A stretch of 64,000 nucleotides of DNA from JAGXKT01 sp964531695 (GCA_964531695.1 CAZHEH010000009.1:26591-90590), one strand, 5' to 3'. Shown: positions 53,627 through 63,436, counted from the first letter of the stretch. Notes: generated from the letters alone by a model not told the origin. Made by a program: numbers and translations.

Positions 53627-54553
53627 TCACCTATTGGCCGAGTCGGCCGAGTAGACGTGTACGATCCTTCGCTGTTTCTGAACGAATCCTTCATGTTGGT
53701 ATATCCTCGCGGCGTAGACGTTCCGCTCGTCCACCGCCAGCGACAGCCAGCGCATCCCGTCCTCGTGAACGCGCTCGGACAGGTGCCGCACCAGCGCCGA
53801 GCCCAGTCCTCGACCCCGCAGGCCCGGCACGACGCCCATGTAGAGCACGTCCGCCGTCTGTCCGGGCGACTCGCAGGCGAGAATCAGCCCGGCCGGCTCG
53901 CCCGCGACCTCCGCGATGCACCACCACTCCGGACGGTACGTCCCGGCCGCCCGGTGCCCCGCAACCACGTCCTCCATCGACCGCAGCCCCGCCAGGCCCG
54001 GGCAATCCAGCGATCCGCCGTAGGTCCGGGCGATCAGGGCCCGCAGCTCCTCCTCGCCGAAGCTGCTCGCCGGCCGCCATACGATCTGTGCGTCGGCCGC
54101 CCGAGCGGGTCGGGCGGGCAAGCCCCGGGACAGGTATTGCAGCGTCGCAAGGTGGCGGTAGCCCGCCCGCTCGAGGGCGACCAGATCCTCACGCGCTTCC
54201 GGCGCGGTCAGCGACTGGGCGAAGGCCATGCCCCCGGTCACGGCGCCGGCTCCGGCGGCGCGCAACACCTGCTCAAGCGGCTCGGGCTCCACGCCGGGCG
54301 CGTCGGCGGGGCTGGCGAAGACCATGCCCACGCGCCCGACGCCCGGAACCGCCATCGCCGCGGCCACGGTCCGCCGCCCGCGGCGCGCCCGGAAGGCCCA
54401 CGGGGGGAAGGGCCGGCGGCGCTCCACCAGCCGGCGCAATTGCGCCGCGCGGGTCCGCGCGCCGCCGCCCCGCGCCCGGCCGGCCACCATGAACGCCAGC
54501 GCCGCGTCCAGACGTTTCAGCTCCACGGGTTCCACTGTCAGGTATCGGGCCAT
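53627..54553 (-). CDS. GNAT-family N-acetyltransferase
   Basis: 308 residues from ATG 54553 (MARYLTVEPVELKRLD); the frame continues to 54778 without homology. The C-terminal half is a GNAT fold: acetyl-CoA loop VVPGLRGRGLGSALVRHL (the R/Q-x-x-G-x-G/A motif as RGRGLG), preceded by the strands ADVLYMGV and LILACE. The N-terminal half looks like a degenerate second GNAT-like lobe (MAVPGVGRVGMVFASP). Substrate unknown. Confidence 0.8.
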   Translation of the reverse strand: MARYLTVEPVELKRLDAALAFMVAGRARGGGARTRAAQLRRLVERRRPFPPWAFRARRGRRTVAAAMAVPGVGRVGMVFASPADAPGVEPEPLEQVLRAAGAGAVTGGMAFAQSLTAPEAREDLVALERAGYRHLATLQYLSRGLPARPARAADAQIVWRPASSFGEEELRALIARTYGGSLDCPGLAGLRSMEDVVAGHRAAGTYRPEWWCIAEVAGEPAGLILACESPGQTADVLYMGVVPGLRGRGLGSALVRHLSERVHEDGMRWLSLAVDERNVYAARIYQHEGFVQKQRRIVHVYSADSANR

Positions 54554-54725
54554 GCGGCTCCCATCGGCCGGCCTCGTGCGGCCGACCCAGGGAAGCGAGT
54601 GTATCGCTCGCCCGCCGGGGGCTCCAGCGCCGGTCCCGGACCGGCGAAAGGCATCGCCTTGGCATGGCGTTTCGCCTACAATGCGGCCTCGCACGAGCCG
54701 CCCGGTTCCCCCGGCAGGAGACGGC

Positions 54726-57700
54726 ATGTCCCCGGCCAAGCCGACAGATAGCGCCGTCAGGTATTCCATCCACCTCATCGGTGCAATGGCCCTGATGTCC
54801 TGTCTGGTGGTGTCGGCATCCGCCTCTGCACGGCCGGCGGCGGACGAGGGCGCCCCGCCACGGCTGCTGATCCTTCACTCCTACGACCCGGCGTTCACCT
54901 GGACGCAGAATGTGACCCACGGGATCCGCTCGGCCTTGGGCCCGCGCGAGCCGGACATCGAGTTGTGCGTGGAGCACATGGACTCCAAGCGGCTTCACAG
55001 CGAGGAGTACTTCCGCGAGTTGCGGCACTTCTACGGCATCAAGTACGCGGGGCGGCCGGTCGACCTGATCCTCGCGGGCGACGACAACGCCCTGGAGTTC
55101 CTGGTGCGGGGGGAGGGACGCGACCTGTTCCCGGATACGCCGATCGTGTTCTGCGCCGTCAACAACTACGACCCGGAGATACGGAGGCAGGGGCGAAGCA
55201 TCACCGGTGTGGTCGAGACGTTGGACATCCGAGCCACGCTGGAGGCCGCCTTGGACCTGCATCCGGGCACGCGCGAGGTGGTGGTCATCACGGACGCCAC
55301 CCGAACCGGACGGGCGCTCAAGGTCCAGGCCGAGGCGGTCTTTAGCGGGTACCGAAACGGCGTGAAGTTCACCTACTGGGAGGACCTGCCCATCGGCGAG
55401 CTGGAGGCCCGAGCCCGGCAGCTCGATCCGGACACAATCGTGTTCCCGTTCATCTTCAGCCGAGACGAGGAGGGCCGCGCCTTCTCGCACGAGCGGAACA
55501 TGGCCCGGCTGGCGGACGACTGCCCCGTGCCCATCTACAGCGTATGGGAGTTCTACCTCGGGCACGGCATCTGCGGCGGACTGCTGACCTGCGGCGAGCA
55601 ACAGGGCCGGGCGGCCGGCCGACTGGCGCTGCGGGTGCTCGACGGCGAGCGCGCGTCGGCGATCCCCGTCATCCAGGACAGCCCCAACCGCTACATGTTC
55701 GACTACGCCCGCCTGAGGCGGTTCGGGGTCAATCCGGCCGAGTTGCCCGAAGGCAGCATCCTCATAAACGGCCCCGCGCCCGAGCCGGATCGCGTCGAAG
55801 TCAGGGTGCCCCGGCCCATGACACTGGGCGAGGTGTACCGGAAGTACCGCTATGCGTTCTGGTCCGGCACCGCCGCCTTCCTCATCCTTGTGCTGCTCGT
55901 GGCGTTCCTCGCGCTCAACGTGCGCCGTCGGCGACGGGCGGAACGGGACCTCCGCCGCGAGCGAGACCTCGTTGCGCGGATCACCGGCACGAGTCCGGCC
56001 GGCATCACGGTGGTCGACCGGAACGGGCGGCTGACCTTCGCCAACGCGGCCGCCGAGCGGGTTCTCGGCCTTCGGCGAGACACGATCACCTCCCGCTCCT
56101 ACGACGACCCCGCGTGGCGGATCACCGACTGCGAGGGCGACCCTTTCCCGGAGGAGAAGCTGCCCTTCGAGCGCGTGCGGAAGACGGGGGAACCGGTCGA
56201 GGACGTGCGTCACGCGATCCAGTGGCCGGACGGGCGGCGCGTGCTGCTGTCGATCAACGCCACACCCCTGCGCACGGACGACGGCGGCTTCGACGGCATT
56301 GTCGCGGTCGTGACGGACGTCACCCGGCAGGTTCGGCACGAGGAGCAGCTTCGGGCCTCCGAGGAGCGATTCTCCAAGGCGTTCCACACGAGCGGCGACT
56401 CGATCACCATCAGCCGGGCATCGGACGGCTCGTTCGTGGACGTCAATGAGGGCTTCGTGTCGCTCACGGGCTACGGCCGCGAGGAGGCCCTCGGCAAGAC
56501 CTCGGTGGAGCTCGGGCTGTGGAGCCGCGAGGCGCGGGACCGCTTCGCTGAGCAAATCCGTCGGGACGGCAGCATCCGCGACCAGGAGACGGAGTTCCGC
56601 ACGCGGGAGGACGTCGCTCTGACCTGCCTGCTTTCCGCCGACGCCATCGAGCTCAACGGGGAGCCGCACATCGTTACCACGGTGCGGGACATCACGGAGC
56701 AAAGGAACCTGGAGGAACAGCTCCGTCAGGCGCAGAAGATGGAGGCCATCGGGCGGCTGGCCGGCGGCATCGCACACGACTTCAACAACCAGCTCACCGT
56801 CATCCTCGGCTACTGCGACCTGCTGCTCCAGGGCCTGCCCCCCGACCACGAAGGTCGTGCCATGGCCCGGCAGATACGGCAGGCCGGCGAGCGGTCCCGC
56901 AAGCTCACCCACCAGCTCCTCGCGTTCGGCCGCCGCCAGGTTCTGCACCCGGAGCCCGTGTCGCTCGACGAGGTCGTCTCCTCGCTGCATGAGCCGCTGT
57001 CCCGCATGATCGGCGAGGACATCGAGCTGAAGCTCGCGACCGCCGAAGACGCGTGCTGGGTCCACGTGGACACGGCCCAGCTCCAGCAGGCCCTGATGAA
57101 CATGGTCATCAACGCCAGGGACGCCATGCCCGAAGGCGGCACGCTCACGATCCAAACGGCCCCCGCCGAACTCGGCCCCGACGATGTCAACCGGGATTCC
57201 GAGGTCCGCCCGGGACGCTATGCCGTGCTCAGCGTGATCGATACCGGCACCGGCATGGCCCCCGACATCGTCGAGCAGGTCTTCGAGCCGTTCTTCACGA
57301 CGAAGGAGGTCGGCAAGGGCACCGGGTTGGGGCTGTCGATGGTCTACGGGTTCGTCAAGCAGAGCGACGGCGCCGTAGAGGTGAGCAGCGAGCCGGGCGA
57401 AGGCACGTGCTTCCGGATCTACCTGCCTCGCATCGACGCCCCGGCGTCATCGAAGACCGAGCGGCCCTCTCGCCAGGCGGGCGAAGCTCACGGCACCGTG
57501 CTGGTCGCCGAGGATGACGAGGCCGTCCGCGGATTCGTCGTTCGAATCCTCCGCCGCGCCGGGTACACCGTCCTGGAGGCGGCCACCGGGCGGCACGCCA
57601 GGCCGCTGGGCCGGGACTGCGACGGCGGCATCGATTTGCTGGTCACGGACGTGGTCATGCCGAACATGTCGGGCGTGGACCTCGCCGCGGAGCTCCGCTC

Positions 57701-57860
57701 GGACCGGCCGGAGCTGCCCGTGCTGTTCATGTCCGGCTACCCGGACGATGCGACCGTCCGCGACGGAAACCTGCGCACCGGAGAGAACGTCCTGATCAAG
57801 CCGTTCGGCCCCGGACAACTGCTCGAAGCCGTGGGCCGCCTGCTGCCCCCCGGAAGGTAA
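54726..57860 (+). CDS. Hybrid sensor histidine kinase with ABC-substrate-binding-type sensor, two PAS domains and receiver
   Basis: 1044 residues from ATG 54726. Domain order: signal/anchor (to about 37), extracytoplasmic substrate-binding-like sensor (about 45-345, LLILHSYDPAFTWTQN at its start; PF04392-like), membrane helix (about 376-400), PAS1 (420-540), PAS2 (550-675), HisKA with His684 in GGIAHDFNNQ, HATPase with N-box MNMVINARDAMP, G1 DTGTGMA and G2 GKGTGLGLSM, and C-terminal receiver with phospho-acceptor Asp975 (LLVTDVVMP). It should sense an extracellular ligand and pass phosphate through its receiver to an unlinked partner. No response regulator gene is adjacent. Confidence 0.93.
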   Translation: MSPAKPTDSAVRYSIHLIGAMALMSCLVVSASASARPAADEGAPPRLLILHSYDPAFTWTQNVTHGIRSALGPREPDIELCVEHMDSKRLHSEEYFRELRHFYGIKYAGRPVDLILAGDDNALEFLVRGEGRDLFPDTPIVFCAVNNYDPEIRRQGRSITGVVETLDIRATLEAALDLHPGTREVVVITDATRTGRALKVQAEAVFSGYRNGVKFTYWEDLPIGELEARARQLDPDTIVFPFIFSRDEEGRAFSHERNMARLADDCPVPIYSVWEFYLGHGICGGLLTCGEQQGRAAGRLALRVLDGERASAIPVIQDSPNRYMFDYARLRRFGVNPAELPEGSILINGPAPEPDRVEVRVPRPMTLGEVYRKYRYAFWSGTAAFLILVLLVAFLALNVRRRRRAERDLRRERDLVARITGTSPAGITVVDRNGRLTFANAAAERVLGLRRDTITSRSYDDPAWRITDCEGDPFPEEKLPFERVRKTGEPVEDVRHAIQWPDGRRVLLSINATPLRTDDGGFDGIVAVVTDVTRQVRHEEQLRASEERFSKAFHTSGDSITISRASDGSFVDVNEGFVSLTGYGREEALGKTSVELGLWSREARDRFAEQIRRDGSIRDQETEFRTREDVALTCLLSADAIELNGEPHIVTTVRDITEQRNLEEQLRQAQKMEAIGRLAGGIAHDFNNQLTVILGYCDLLLQGLPPDHEGRAMARQIRQAGERSRKLTHQLLAFGRRQVLHPEPVSLDEVVSSLHEPLSRMIGEDIELKLATAEDACWVHVDTAQLQQALMNMVINARDAMPEGGTLTIQTAPAELGPDDVNRDSEVRPGRYAVLSVIDTGTGMAPDIVEQVFEPFFTTKEVGKGTGLGLSMVYGFVKQSDGAVEVSSEPGEGTCFRIYLPRIDAPASSKTERPSRQAGEAHGTVLVAEDDEAVRGFVVRILRRAGYTVLEAATGRHARPLGRDCDGGIDLLVTDVVMPNMSGVDLAAELRSDRPELPVLFMSGYPDDATVRDGNLRTGENVLIKPFGPGQLLEAVGRLLPPGR

Positions 57861-57883
57861 GCCCGCGAGGCGCACGGGGTGCA

Positions 57884-57911
57884 TTGCCCGGCCCGACCGG
57901 GCCGGTACAAT
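57884..57911 (+). promoter_or_regulatory. Promoter of the macro-domain gene
   Basis: TTGCCC (4 of 6) and TACAAT (5 of 6) spaced by 16 bases; predicted start near 57918, 15 bases before ATG 57933. Confidence 0.5.
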
Positions 57912-57932
57912 CAGGATCAAGGCGAGACACCC

Positions 57933-58445
57933 ATGGCAACCGTCCACATCGACCAAGGCAACCTGACGACCTATGACGTGGACGCGATCGTCAACGCCGC
58001 CAACAACGACCTCCAGCTCGGCGGCGGCCTGGCGGGCGCGATCCGCCGTGCGGGCGGGCCGAGCATCCAGCGGGAGTGCGACGCCCACGGACCCGTCGCC
58101 GTCGGTGAGGCGGCCGTCACGGGCGGCGGAGACCTGCCCGCCCGGCACGTGATCCATCAGGCATCCATGCAGCTCGGCGGGCGGACCACCGAGGAGTCGC
58201 TGCGCCAGTCGACGCGGGCCGTTCTGCGGCTGGCCGAGGAACGGGGCATTCGGACGCTGGCCTTCCCCGCGACGGGCACGGGCATCGCGGGCTTCCCGAC
58301 ACGGCGATGCGCCGAGGTGATGCTGGGCGAGGTCCTGCGGCACATTCGGAACGCCGATACGGGCCTGACCGACGTGTACTTCGTGCTGTTCGACCAGGCG
58401 TCCGCCCAGGCCTTCCGCGAGGCGTACGCGGAGGGGAGCGAGTGA
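57933..58445 (+). CDS. Macro-domain (ADP-ribose-binding/hydrolase) protein
   Basis: 170 residues from ATG 57933; the open frame begins at 57879. MacroD-type motifs: DAIVNAANNDLQLGGGLAGAI (Asn-Ala-Ala-Asn adenine/ribose contact and the Gly-rich loop), AVTGGGDLPARHVIHQ and the phosphate loop PATGTGIAGFP. These enzymes remove ADP-ribose or hydrolyse O-acetyl-ADP-ribose. The downstream secreted-protein gene starts in its stop codon (TGATG), so they are coupled. No ADP-ribosyltransferase is seen nearby. Confidence 0.92.
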   Translation: MATVHIDQGNLTTYDVDAIVNAANNDLQLGGGLAGAIRRAGGPSIQRECDAHGPVAVGEAAVTGGGDLPARHVIHQASMQLGGRTTEESLRQSTRAVLRLAEERGIRTLAFPATGTGIAGFPTRRCAEVMLGEVLRHIRNADTGLTDVYFVLFDQASAQAFREAYAEGSE

Positions 58446-59170
58446 TGTCCGCGGCCCGGCTCAGACGCCTTCCGGTACTGGCCGGCGCGCTGCTGGCCGT
58501 GGCCCTCCTCGGCGCGGGCGACGAGCCGACCACCCGGCCGACCGAGAAGCCGGACCCACCCGCGAGCAACCTCGACTACTGGCTCGATCAGGCCGAGCCG
58601 GTCGAGGAGGATGCCGAGCCGGACGCCGGGCCCACCAGCCGCCCGACCACGCGCCCGGCCGGCCCAGGGGACGACGTCGAGCGCCCCGGCCCCTGCCCCG
58701 GGATCAACGCACTGCCGGGCGTGGTGAAGCTCTCGGACGGCCGCGTGCTGGCCGGCTGGGTCATGACCACGCCGTTGACGCCGTGGCTCGTATACGTCGA
58801 CGGCGAGGGCCTCTGGCGGCGCGTGCCCCCGGCCGCGGCACTGGGCATCGAGGCGGTCGTCGTCCAGGAACGGCTCGAACTCCGCTGGCGATGGAAAGGC
58901 ATGGGCGAGCCCGAGCGGGTCTACACGGGCAAGCGATACCCCTTCCGACGGCTGAAATGGCGATTCAACCTGGCGGACGGATCCACAATCACAGGAACCG
59001 TCAAGGGGCAACCTCTCTGGATTCGGTGCGGCGACGAGAAGCACGGCCCGTTCGTGCTCCACGAGCGGCAGAAGGGCGAGGACGACCAGGCGCTGGACAA
59101 GCTCGTGTACGTCGAGCACGTAATCCTGTCCCGGCGGGCGATGGGGGCGGCCCTGTCCGAGGGCGATTGA
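58445..59170 (+). CDS. Secreted protein of unknown function with Thr/Arg/Pro-rich linker
   Basis: 241 residues, start ATG 58445 overlapping the macro-domain stop by one base. Signal peptide of about 26 residues (RRLPVLAGALLAVALLGAG). A low-complexity Thr-Arg-Pro region (TTRPTEKPDPP, GPTSRPTTRPAGPG) precedes a compact beta-rich domain (VVKLSDGRVLAGWVMTT, LWRRVPPAAALGIEAVV, WRFNLADGSTITGTVKGQ) with no recognised motif. Such TSRPTTRP linkers are common in planctomycete secretomes. Confidence 0.65.
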   Translation: MSAARLRRLPVLAGALLAVALLGAGDEPTTRPTEKPDPPASNLDYWLDQAEPVEEDAEPDAGPTSRPTTRPAGPGDDVERPGPCPGINALPGVVKLSDGRVLAGWVMTTPLTPWLVYVDGEGLWRRVPPAAALGIEAVVVQERLELRWRWKGMGEPERVYTGKRYPFRRLKWRFNLADGSTITGTVKGQPLWIRCGDEKHGPFVLHERQKGEDDQALDKLVYVEHVILSRRAMGAALSEGD

Positions 59171-59215
59171 CGGCGCGGGTCGGCTCGGGCGGAATTGCGA
59201 AAAGCCCCGCCCCAC

Positions 59216-59244
59216 TTGACACGCCTGTTGCCGATGCGAATGAT
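59216..59244 (+). promoter_or_regulatory. topA promoter
   Basis: TTGACA (6 of 6, 59216-59221) and AATGAT (4 of 6, 59239-59244) spaced by 17 bases, 50 bases before ATG 59295. Confidence 0.5.
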
Positions 59245-59294
59245 GACCCGCCCCGCCTTCGCGTGCGCCGTCGCAGCGGAGCCGGGCGTATGTC

Positions 59295-61853
59295 ATGGCC
59301 AAATCGAGCAAGAAATCCCGATCCAAGGGCCGTTCCGGCGGCGGGGTCTCCGCCAAGGGCAAGAACCTCGTCATCGTCGAGTCGCCCGCCAAGGCCCGCA
59401 CCATCAACCGCTACCTTGGCAACGAGTACGCCGTGACGGCCTCGATGGGCCACGTCCGCGACCTGCCTGAGAAGGAGCTGGGCGTAGACCTCGAGCACGA
59501 CTTCGCGCCCACCTACCAGCCGCTGACCCGGAAGCGGAAGGTCCTGGCCGAGCTGAAGCGGCAGGCCAAGTCCGCCAAGGAGGTCTACCTCGCCACGGAC
59601 CTCGACCGCGAGGGCGAGGCCATCGCCTGGCACCTGGCAGAGTCGCTCGGCGTGCCGTATGAGCGTATCCGCCGAGTCGTGTTCAACGAGATCACGAAAT
59701 CCGCGATTCAGGACGCCTTCAGCCACCCGCGCGGGATCGACATGAACAAGGTGGACGCCCAGCAGGCGCGCCGCGTGCTGGATCGAATCGTGGGCTACAA
59801 GATCTCCCCCCTGCTTTGGCGGAAGGTCGCTCGCGGCCTGTCGGCCGGGCGCGTGCAGTCCGTGGCGGTCCGGCTCATCGTGGAGCGGGAACGGGAGATC
59901 GATGCCTTCGTCCCCGCGGAATACTGGCGGCTCAGCGGCGTATTCACGACCGACCTCGCGGGCGCAGACGCCTTGGCCGAGCGCTGGCGGGAGTTCCTCT
60001 CCCGGCGCGACGAGAAGGGCAACGGCCCGAGCCGTCAGGCCCGCCAGGACTGGCTCGCAGAGAACGGCGCCTTCGAGGCGGAGTTGATCCGCTGGAAGGG
60101 CGAGCGATTCCGCGCGGACAGCGCGGACGGGCCCGTCGAGATCGCCCGAGCCATGGGGCTGGAAATCGCCGAGGTCGAGCGGACGGAGGATCCCGACGGA
60201 AAGGGCCCGTCGCGGAACAAGGTCCGCGTCGTCGGGCGCGTCGGCGAGGGCGCCCCGGACTACACCGTCCGCCAGGTCAAGGAGCGGGAGACGCGATCCA
60301 AGCCCCCCGCCCCCTTCACGACCGCCACGATGCAGCAGACCGCGGCCGTGCAGCTCCGCTTCGCCGCCAGCCGGACCATGCGCATCGCCCAGCAGCTCTA
60401 CGAGGGCGTCGACCTCGGCGGCGGCGAGGGCAGCGTCGGGCTGATCACCTACATGCGTACCGACAGCCGGAACCTCTCGCGCGAGGCCGTCGCGTCGACG
60501 CGTTCGCTGATCGGCGAGTGGTACGGCGACGCCTATGTGCCCGAGAAGCCCAACTACTACACCTCCGGGCAGCGCGCGCAGGAGGCACACGAGGCGATCC
60601 GCCCCACCGACGCCCGCCGCAGCCCCGAGGACGTCCGCAGCGCCCTGACGGACGAGCAATTCAAGCTGTATGAACTGATCTGGAAGCGGATGGTCGCCTG
60701 CCAGATGCCCCCGGCCGTGTGGAAGGTCACCGAGGCCGAGATCGTCGCCGAGACGCCCGTCGGCGAGGCGGTCCTCAAGGCGATGGGCCGGCGGCTGGGC
60801 TTCGACGGCTTCATGCGTGTGGCCGGCATGCCCAAAGGCGGCGAGCAGATGCTGCCCGCCCTGGACGAGGGCCGGACGCTCTCGCCGGTGGACATCGAGC
60901 CGACGCAGCACTTCACCCAGCCGCCGCCTCGGTACACGGAGGCGTCGCTGGTCAAGGCGCTGGAGGCCGACGGCATCGGCCGCCCGAGCACCTACGCCCA
61001 GATCATCCAGACCATCCAGGACCGCAACTATGTCGAGCAGATCAACCGGGCGTTCCACCCGACGGATCTCGGCATCGTGGTCACGGACAAGCTGGTCAAG
61101 CACTTCCCGCAGGTGCTCGATGTCCGCTTCACCGCCCACATGGAGGATGAGTTGGACAAGGTGGAGGAGGACCGGGCCGACTGGCACGAGGTTCTGCGGG
61201 CGTTCTACGGGCCCTTCGAGAAGCGGCTGGAGACGGCCCAGGAGGAGATGGTCCACGCCAAGGCGGAGACCGAGGAAAGCCAGTACGAGTGCGAGAAGTG
61301 CGGCAAGCCGATGGTCTATCGCTTCAGCCGCAACGGGCGGTACCTCGCCTGCACCGGCTACCCCGAGTGCACCCAGACGCACCCGGTGGACAAGCATGGC
61401 AACAAGGTCGAGCAGCCGCACGTGGACGTGGCCTGCCCGAAGTGCGGCGCCGCGATGATCCGCCGTCGCGGACGGTTCGGCACGTTCCTGAGCTGCTCGC
61501 GCTACCCCGAGTGCGACGGCATCGTCAAGCTCGACCGCAAGGGCAACGTCAAGCACCCGTCGCCCCCGCCGCTCCAGGTGGACCTCAAGTGCCCGAAGTG
61601 CGAGAGCCCGATGTACCTGCGGCGCGGCGCCCGCGGGCCGTGGCTGAGCTGCTCGACCTACCCGAAGTGCCGGGGCCGCCTGGGCTTCGCCAAGCTCCCC
61701 GACGAGCAGAAGGCCGACCTGGAGCGAAAGCTCGCCGCCCACGAGAAGGCCAACCCCCAGCCGACGCTCAAGACGCTCGACGACATCCCCATCGGCAGAA
61801 ACCACGCCCCGCAGGAAATCCCGCCGAAGCCGGCAGGCGACGGGGCCGAATAG
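59295..61853 (+). CDS. topA: DNA topoisomerase I
   Basis: 852 residues. Short basic Lys/Ser-rich start, then Toprim (NLVIVESPAKARTINRYLG and the metal triad YLATDLDREGEAIAW). Active-site Tyr in GLITYMRTDSRNLS (about residue 386). C-terminal zinc ribbons: three Cys4 modules (CEKCGKPM, CPKCGAAM, CPKCESPM, each completed by a Cys pair about 20 residues on). It relaxes negative supercoils. A promoter with perfect -35 lies upstream. It is followed by a metallophosphoesterase gene with a 64-base gap. Confidence 0.97.
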   Translation: MAKSSKKSRSKGRSGGGVSAKGKNLVIVESPAKARTINRYLGNEYAVTASMGHVRDLPEKELGVDLEHDFAPTYQPLTRKRKVLAELKRQAKSAKEVYLATDLDREGEAIAWHLAESLGVPYERIRRVVFNEITKSAIQDAFSHPRGIDMNKVDAQQARRVLDRIVGYKISPLLWRKVARGLSAGRVQSVAVRLIVEREREIDAFVPAEYWRLSGVFTTDLAGADALAERWREFLSRRDEKGNGPSRQARQDWLAENGAFEAELIRWKGERFRADSADGPVEIARAMGLEIAEVERTEDPDGKGPSRNKVRVVGRVGEGAPDYTVRQVKERETRSKPPAPFTTATMQQTAAVQLRFAASRTMRIAQQLYEGVDLGGGEGSVGLITYMRTDSRNLSREAVASTRSLIGEWYGDAYVPEKPNYYTSGQRAQEAHEAIRPTDARRSPEDVRSALTDEQFKLYELIWKRMVACQMPPAVWKVTEAEIVAETPVGEAVLKAMGRRLGFDGFMRVAGMPKGGEQMLPALDEGRTLSPVDIEPTQHFTQPPPRYTEASLVKALEADGIGRPSTYAQIIQTIQDRNYVEQINRAFHPTDLGIVVTDKLVKHFPQVLDVRFTAHMEDELDKVEEDRADWHEVLRAFYGPFEKRLETAQEEMVHAKAETEESQYECEKCGKPMVYRFSRNGRYLACTGYPECTQTHPVDKHGNKVEQPHVDVACPKCGAAMIRRRGRFGTFLSCSRYPECDGIVKLDRKGNVKHPSPPPLQVDLKCPKCESPMYLRRGARGPWLSCSTYPKCRGRLGFAKLPDEQKADLERKLAAHEKANPQPTLKTLDDIPIGRNHAPQEIPPKPAGDGAE

Positions 61854-61917
61854 ACCCGCCGCGACGCAACGTCGACGCTTTGTATGGCGATGCGACCGTG
61901 TTTCAGGAGAGCGCCGC

Positions 61918-62889
61918 ATGCTGACCGGGCTGAACTGGCTGGAGAAGATCATGGCCGTCGGGGTGCCGCTCTTGGCCGTGGCGGCCGGGGTGCTCGGCGT
62001 GTCCACGCTGGTATTGTGGGTGCTGCGCACGATCCGGCATCGGCCCTCGCCCTCGCGGCGGTGGCGGCGAATCGTGGAGCGTACGGCCGTCGTCCTTCTC
62101 GGATTGGAACTGGTCGGCGGGCTCTATGCGTGGCGCGTCGAACCCTACTGGCCGGAGGTAACGATGGAGCGGGTCGCGGCGCAGCAGCTTCCCGGCGGGG
62201 CCGAGCCCTTTCGCCTGGTGCACATCTCCGACACGCACTGCGACGGCACAGTCCGCTTGGAGGAGGACCTTCCCGAAAGAATCGCGGCGCTGGAGCCCGA
62301 TGCCATCGTCTTCACGGGTGATGCGGTCAACTCGATGGACGGGCTGAAGAACTTCCGCTCGCTCATGCGAGCGTTGATGGACATCGCCCCCGTGTACGCG
62401 GTCGCCGGCAACTGGGACGGCTACCTGCGGCTGTCCCCGCGCGAGATTTTCGAAGGCACCGGCGTGCGGCTGTTCGCGGGCGAGGCAATCCCTATCAACG
62501 GACCCGACGGGACTCTTTGGGTGGCCGGAAGCGCCGACCGGGATGTCGCCGGGCTCATCTCGGCCATTCGCGACGTTCCGCCCGAGGCCGTCGCCATCGC
62601 GGCTTACCACCGGCCCGACGCCATCTATGAGGCCGCAGGCGCAGGGGCCGACGTCTATCTGTGCGGGCACACCCATGGCGGACAGGTGGCGCTGCCGCTG
62701 TACGGCCCCCTGGTCACTCTCTCACGTTACGGCCGCCGGTTCGGGCGCGGGCGCCATCGGGTGAACGAAACCGTCCTGATGGTCAGCCGCGGCATCGGCA
62801 TGGAAGGCAGGCGGGCCCCGAGGGTTCGGTTCTGCGCCCGGCCTCAGATCGGCGTGGTCGAAATCGTGCCGTCGGCCCCCGCCAATTGA
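61918..62889 (+). CDS. Membrane-anchored metallophosphoesterase (YkuE/YaeI-like)
   Basis: 323 residues behind AGGAGA. Two N-terminal membrane segments (about 12-38 and 58-78). Calcineurin-like motifs: LVHISDTHCDG, VFTGDAVNS, AGNWDGY and LCGHTHGGQVALP. In the third motif the usual Gly-Asn-His-Asp is Gly-Asn-Trp-Asp, so the conserved His is missing; other metal ligands are present. Likely acts on the inner membrane outer face on a phospholipid-like or lipid-linked substrate, inferred from the YkuE/LpxH-like family. Confidence 0.85.
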   Translation: MLTGLNWLEKIMAVGVPLLAVAAGVLGVSTLVLWVLRTIRHRPSPSRRWRRIVERTAVVLLGLELVGGLYAWRVEPYWPEVTMERVAAQQLPGGAEPFRLVHISDTHCDGTVRLEEDLPERIAALEPDAIVFTGDAVNSMDGLKNFRSLMRALMDIAPVYAVAGNWDGYLRLSPREIFEGTGVRLFAGEAIPINGPDGTLWVAGSADRDVAGLISAIRDVPPEAVAIAAYHRPDAIYEAAGAGADVYLCGHTHGGQVALPLYGPLVTLSRYGRRFGRGRHRVNETVLMVSRGIGMEGRRAPRVRFCARPQIGVVEIVPSAPAN

Positions 62890-63080
62890 CGGGGCGGCAA
62901 CATGCCGTCAGCGATGCCGCCGCCGGCCCCAATGCCGTCCGTACCGCCACGGGCGTCAGGACACGCCCGTGGTGCCCGGCCGCCCGGCCCTCAGGCCCGT
63001 TCACGGGCCTTGGCCCGGCGCAGGGCCACTCAGTCCTCAGGTCTCAGTCCTCAGGCCTCACGACTCGGGCGGCCCTCCCG

Positions 63081-63190
63081 GCGGCTGCCGAGTTCTGCCG
63101 AGTCCTGCCGCATTCTGCCGGGTCCTACCGGATTCTGCCAAGTTCTGCCGGATTCTGCCGGATTCTGCCGCAGTCTGCCCGGTTCTGCCG
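63081..63190. repeat. Eleven-copy 10-bp tandem repeat (consensus GATTCTGCCG)
   Basis: Eleven consecutive decamers, each ending TGCC(G/A/C) or TACCG and mostly beginning with a purine dinucleotide plus TTC. Copies at 63091, 63141, 63151, 63161 and 63181 are closest to consensus. The period is one DNA helical turn. Confidence 0.95.
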
Positions 63191-63373
63191 AACGCCGTTC
63201 GTCTTAAACGTCTCTATGGCAGGGACTTACTGATTCGGTACCCCACGGCCGCCGAATCCGATGCCTGTCAAGTAGAAAAAGACATCAGGACCGAGGACAA
63301 AAACCCAAGAACCCGGGCAGCCACCCGAACCCCCGCGCCTCGTCCTCCGCCCAGCCGACTCGGGCCTACCCGC

Positions 63374-63436
63374 CGACCGTCGAACCCCGGACGCCAAACG
63401 TCGAACCCCGAACGTCGAACGCCGACCGTCGAACGC
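63374..63436. repeat. Degenerate CGTCGAAC direct repeats
   Basis: At least four copies of (A/C)CGTCGAAC(C/G)CCG at spacings of about 10-20 bases, interleaved with GCCGACC and GACGCC words. Confidence 0.7.

Noticed and set aside
54659..54682. TTGGCA/TACAAT promoter for the histidine kinase
   Set aside because: The spacer is only 12 bases, too short for a sigma70 promoter.
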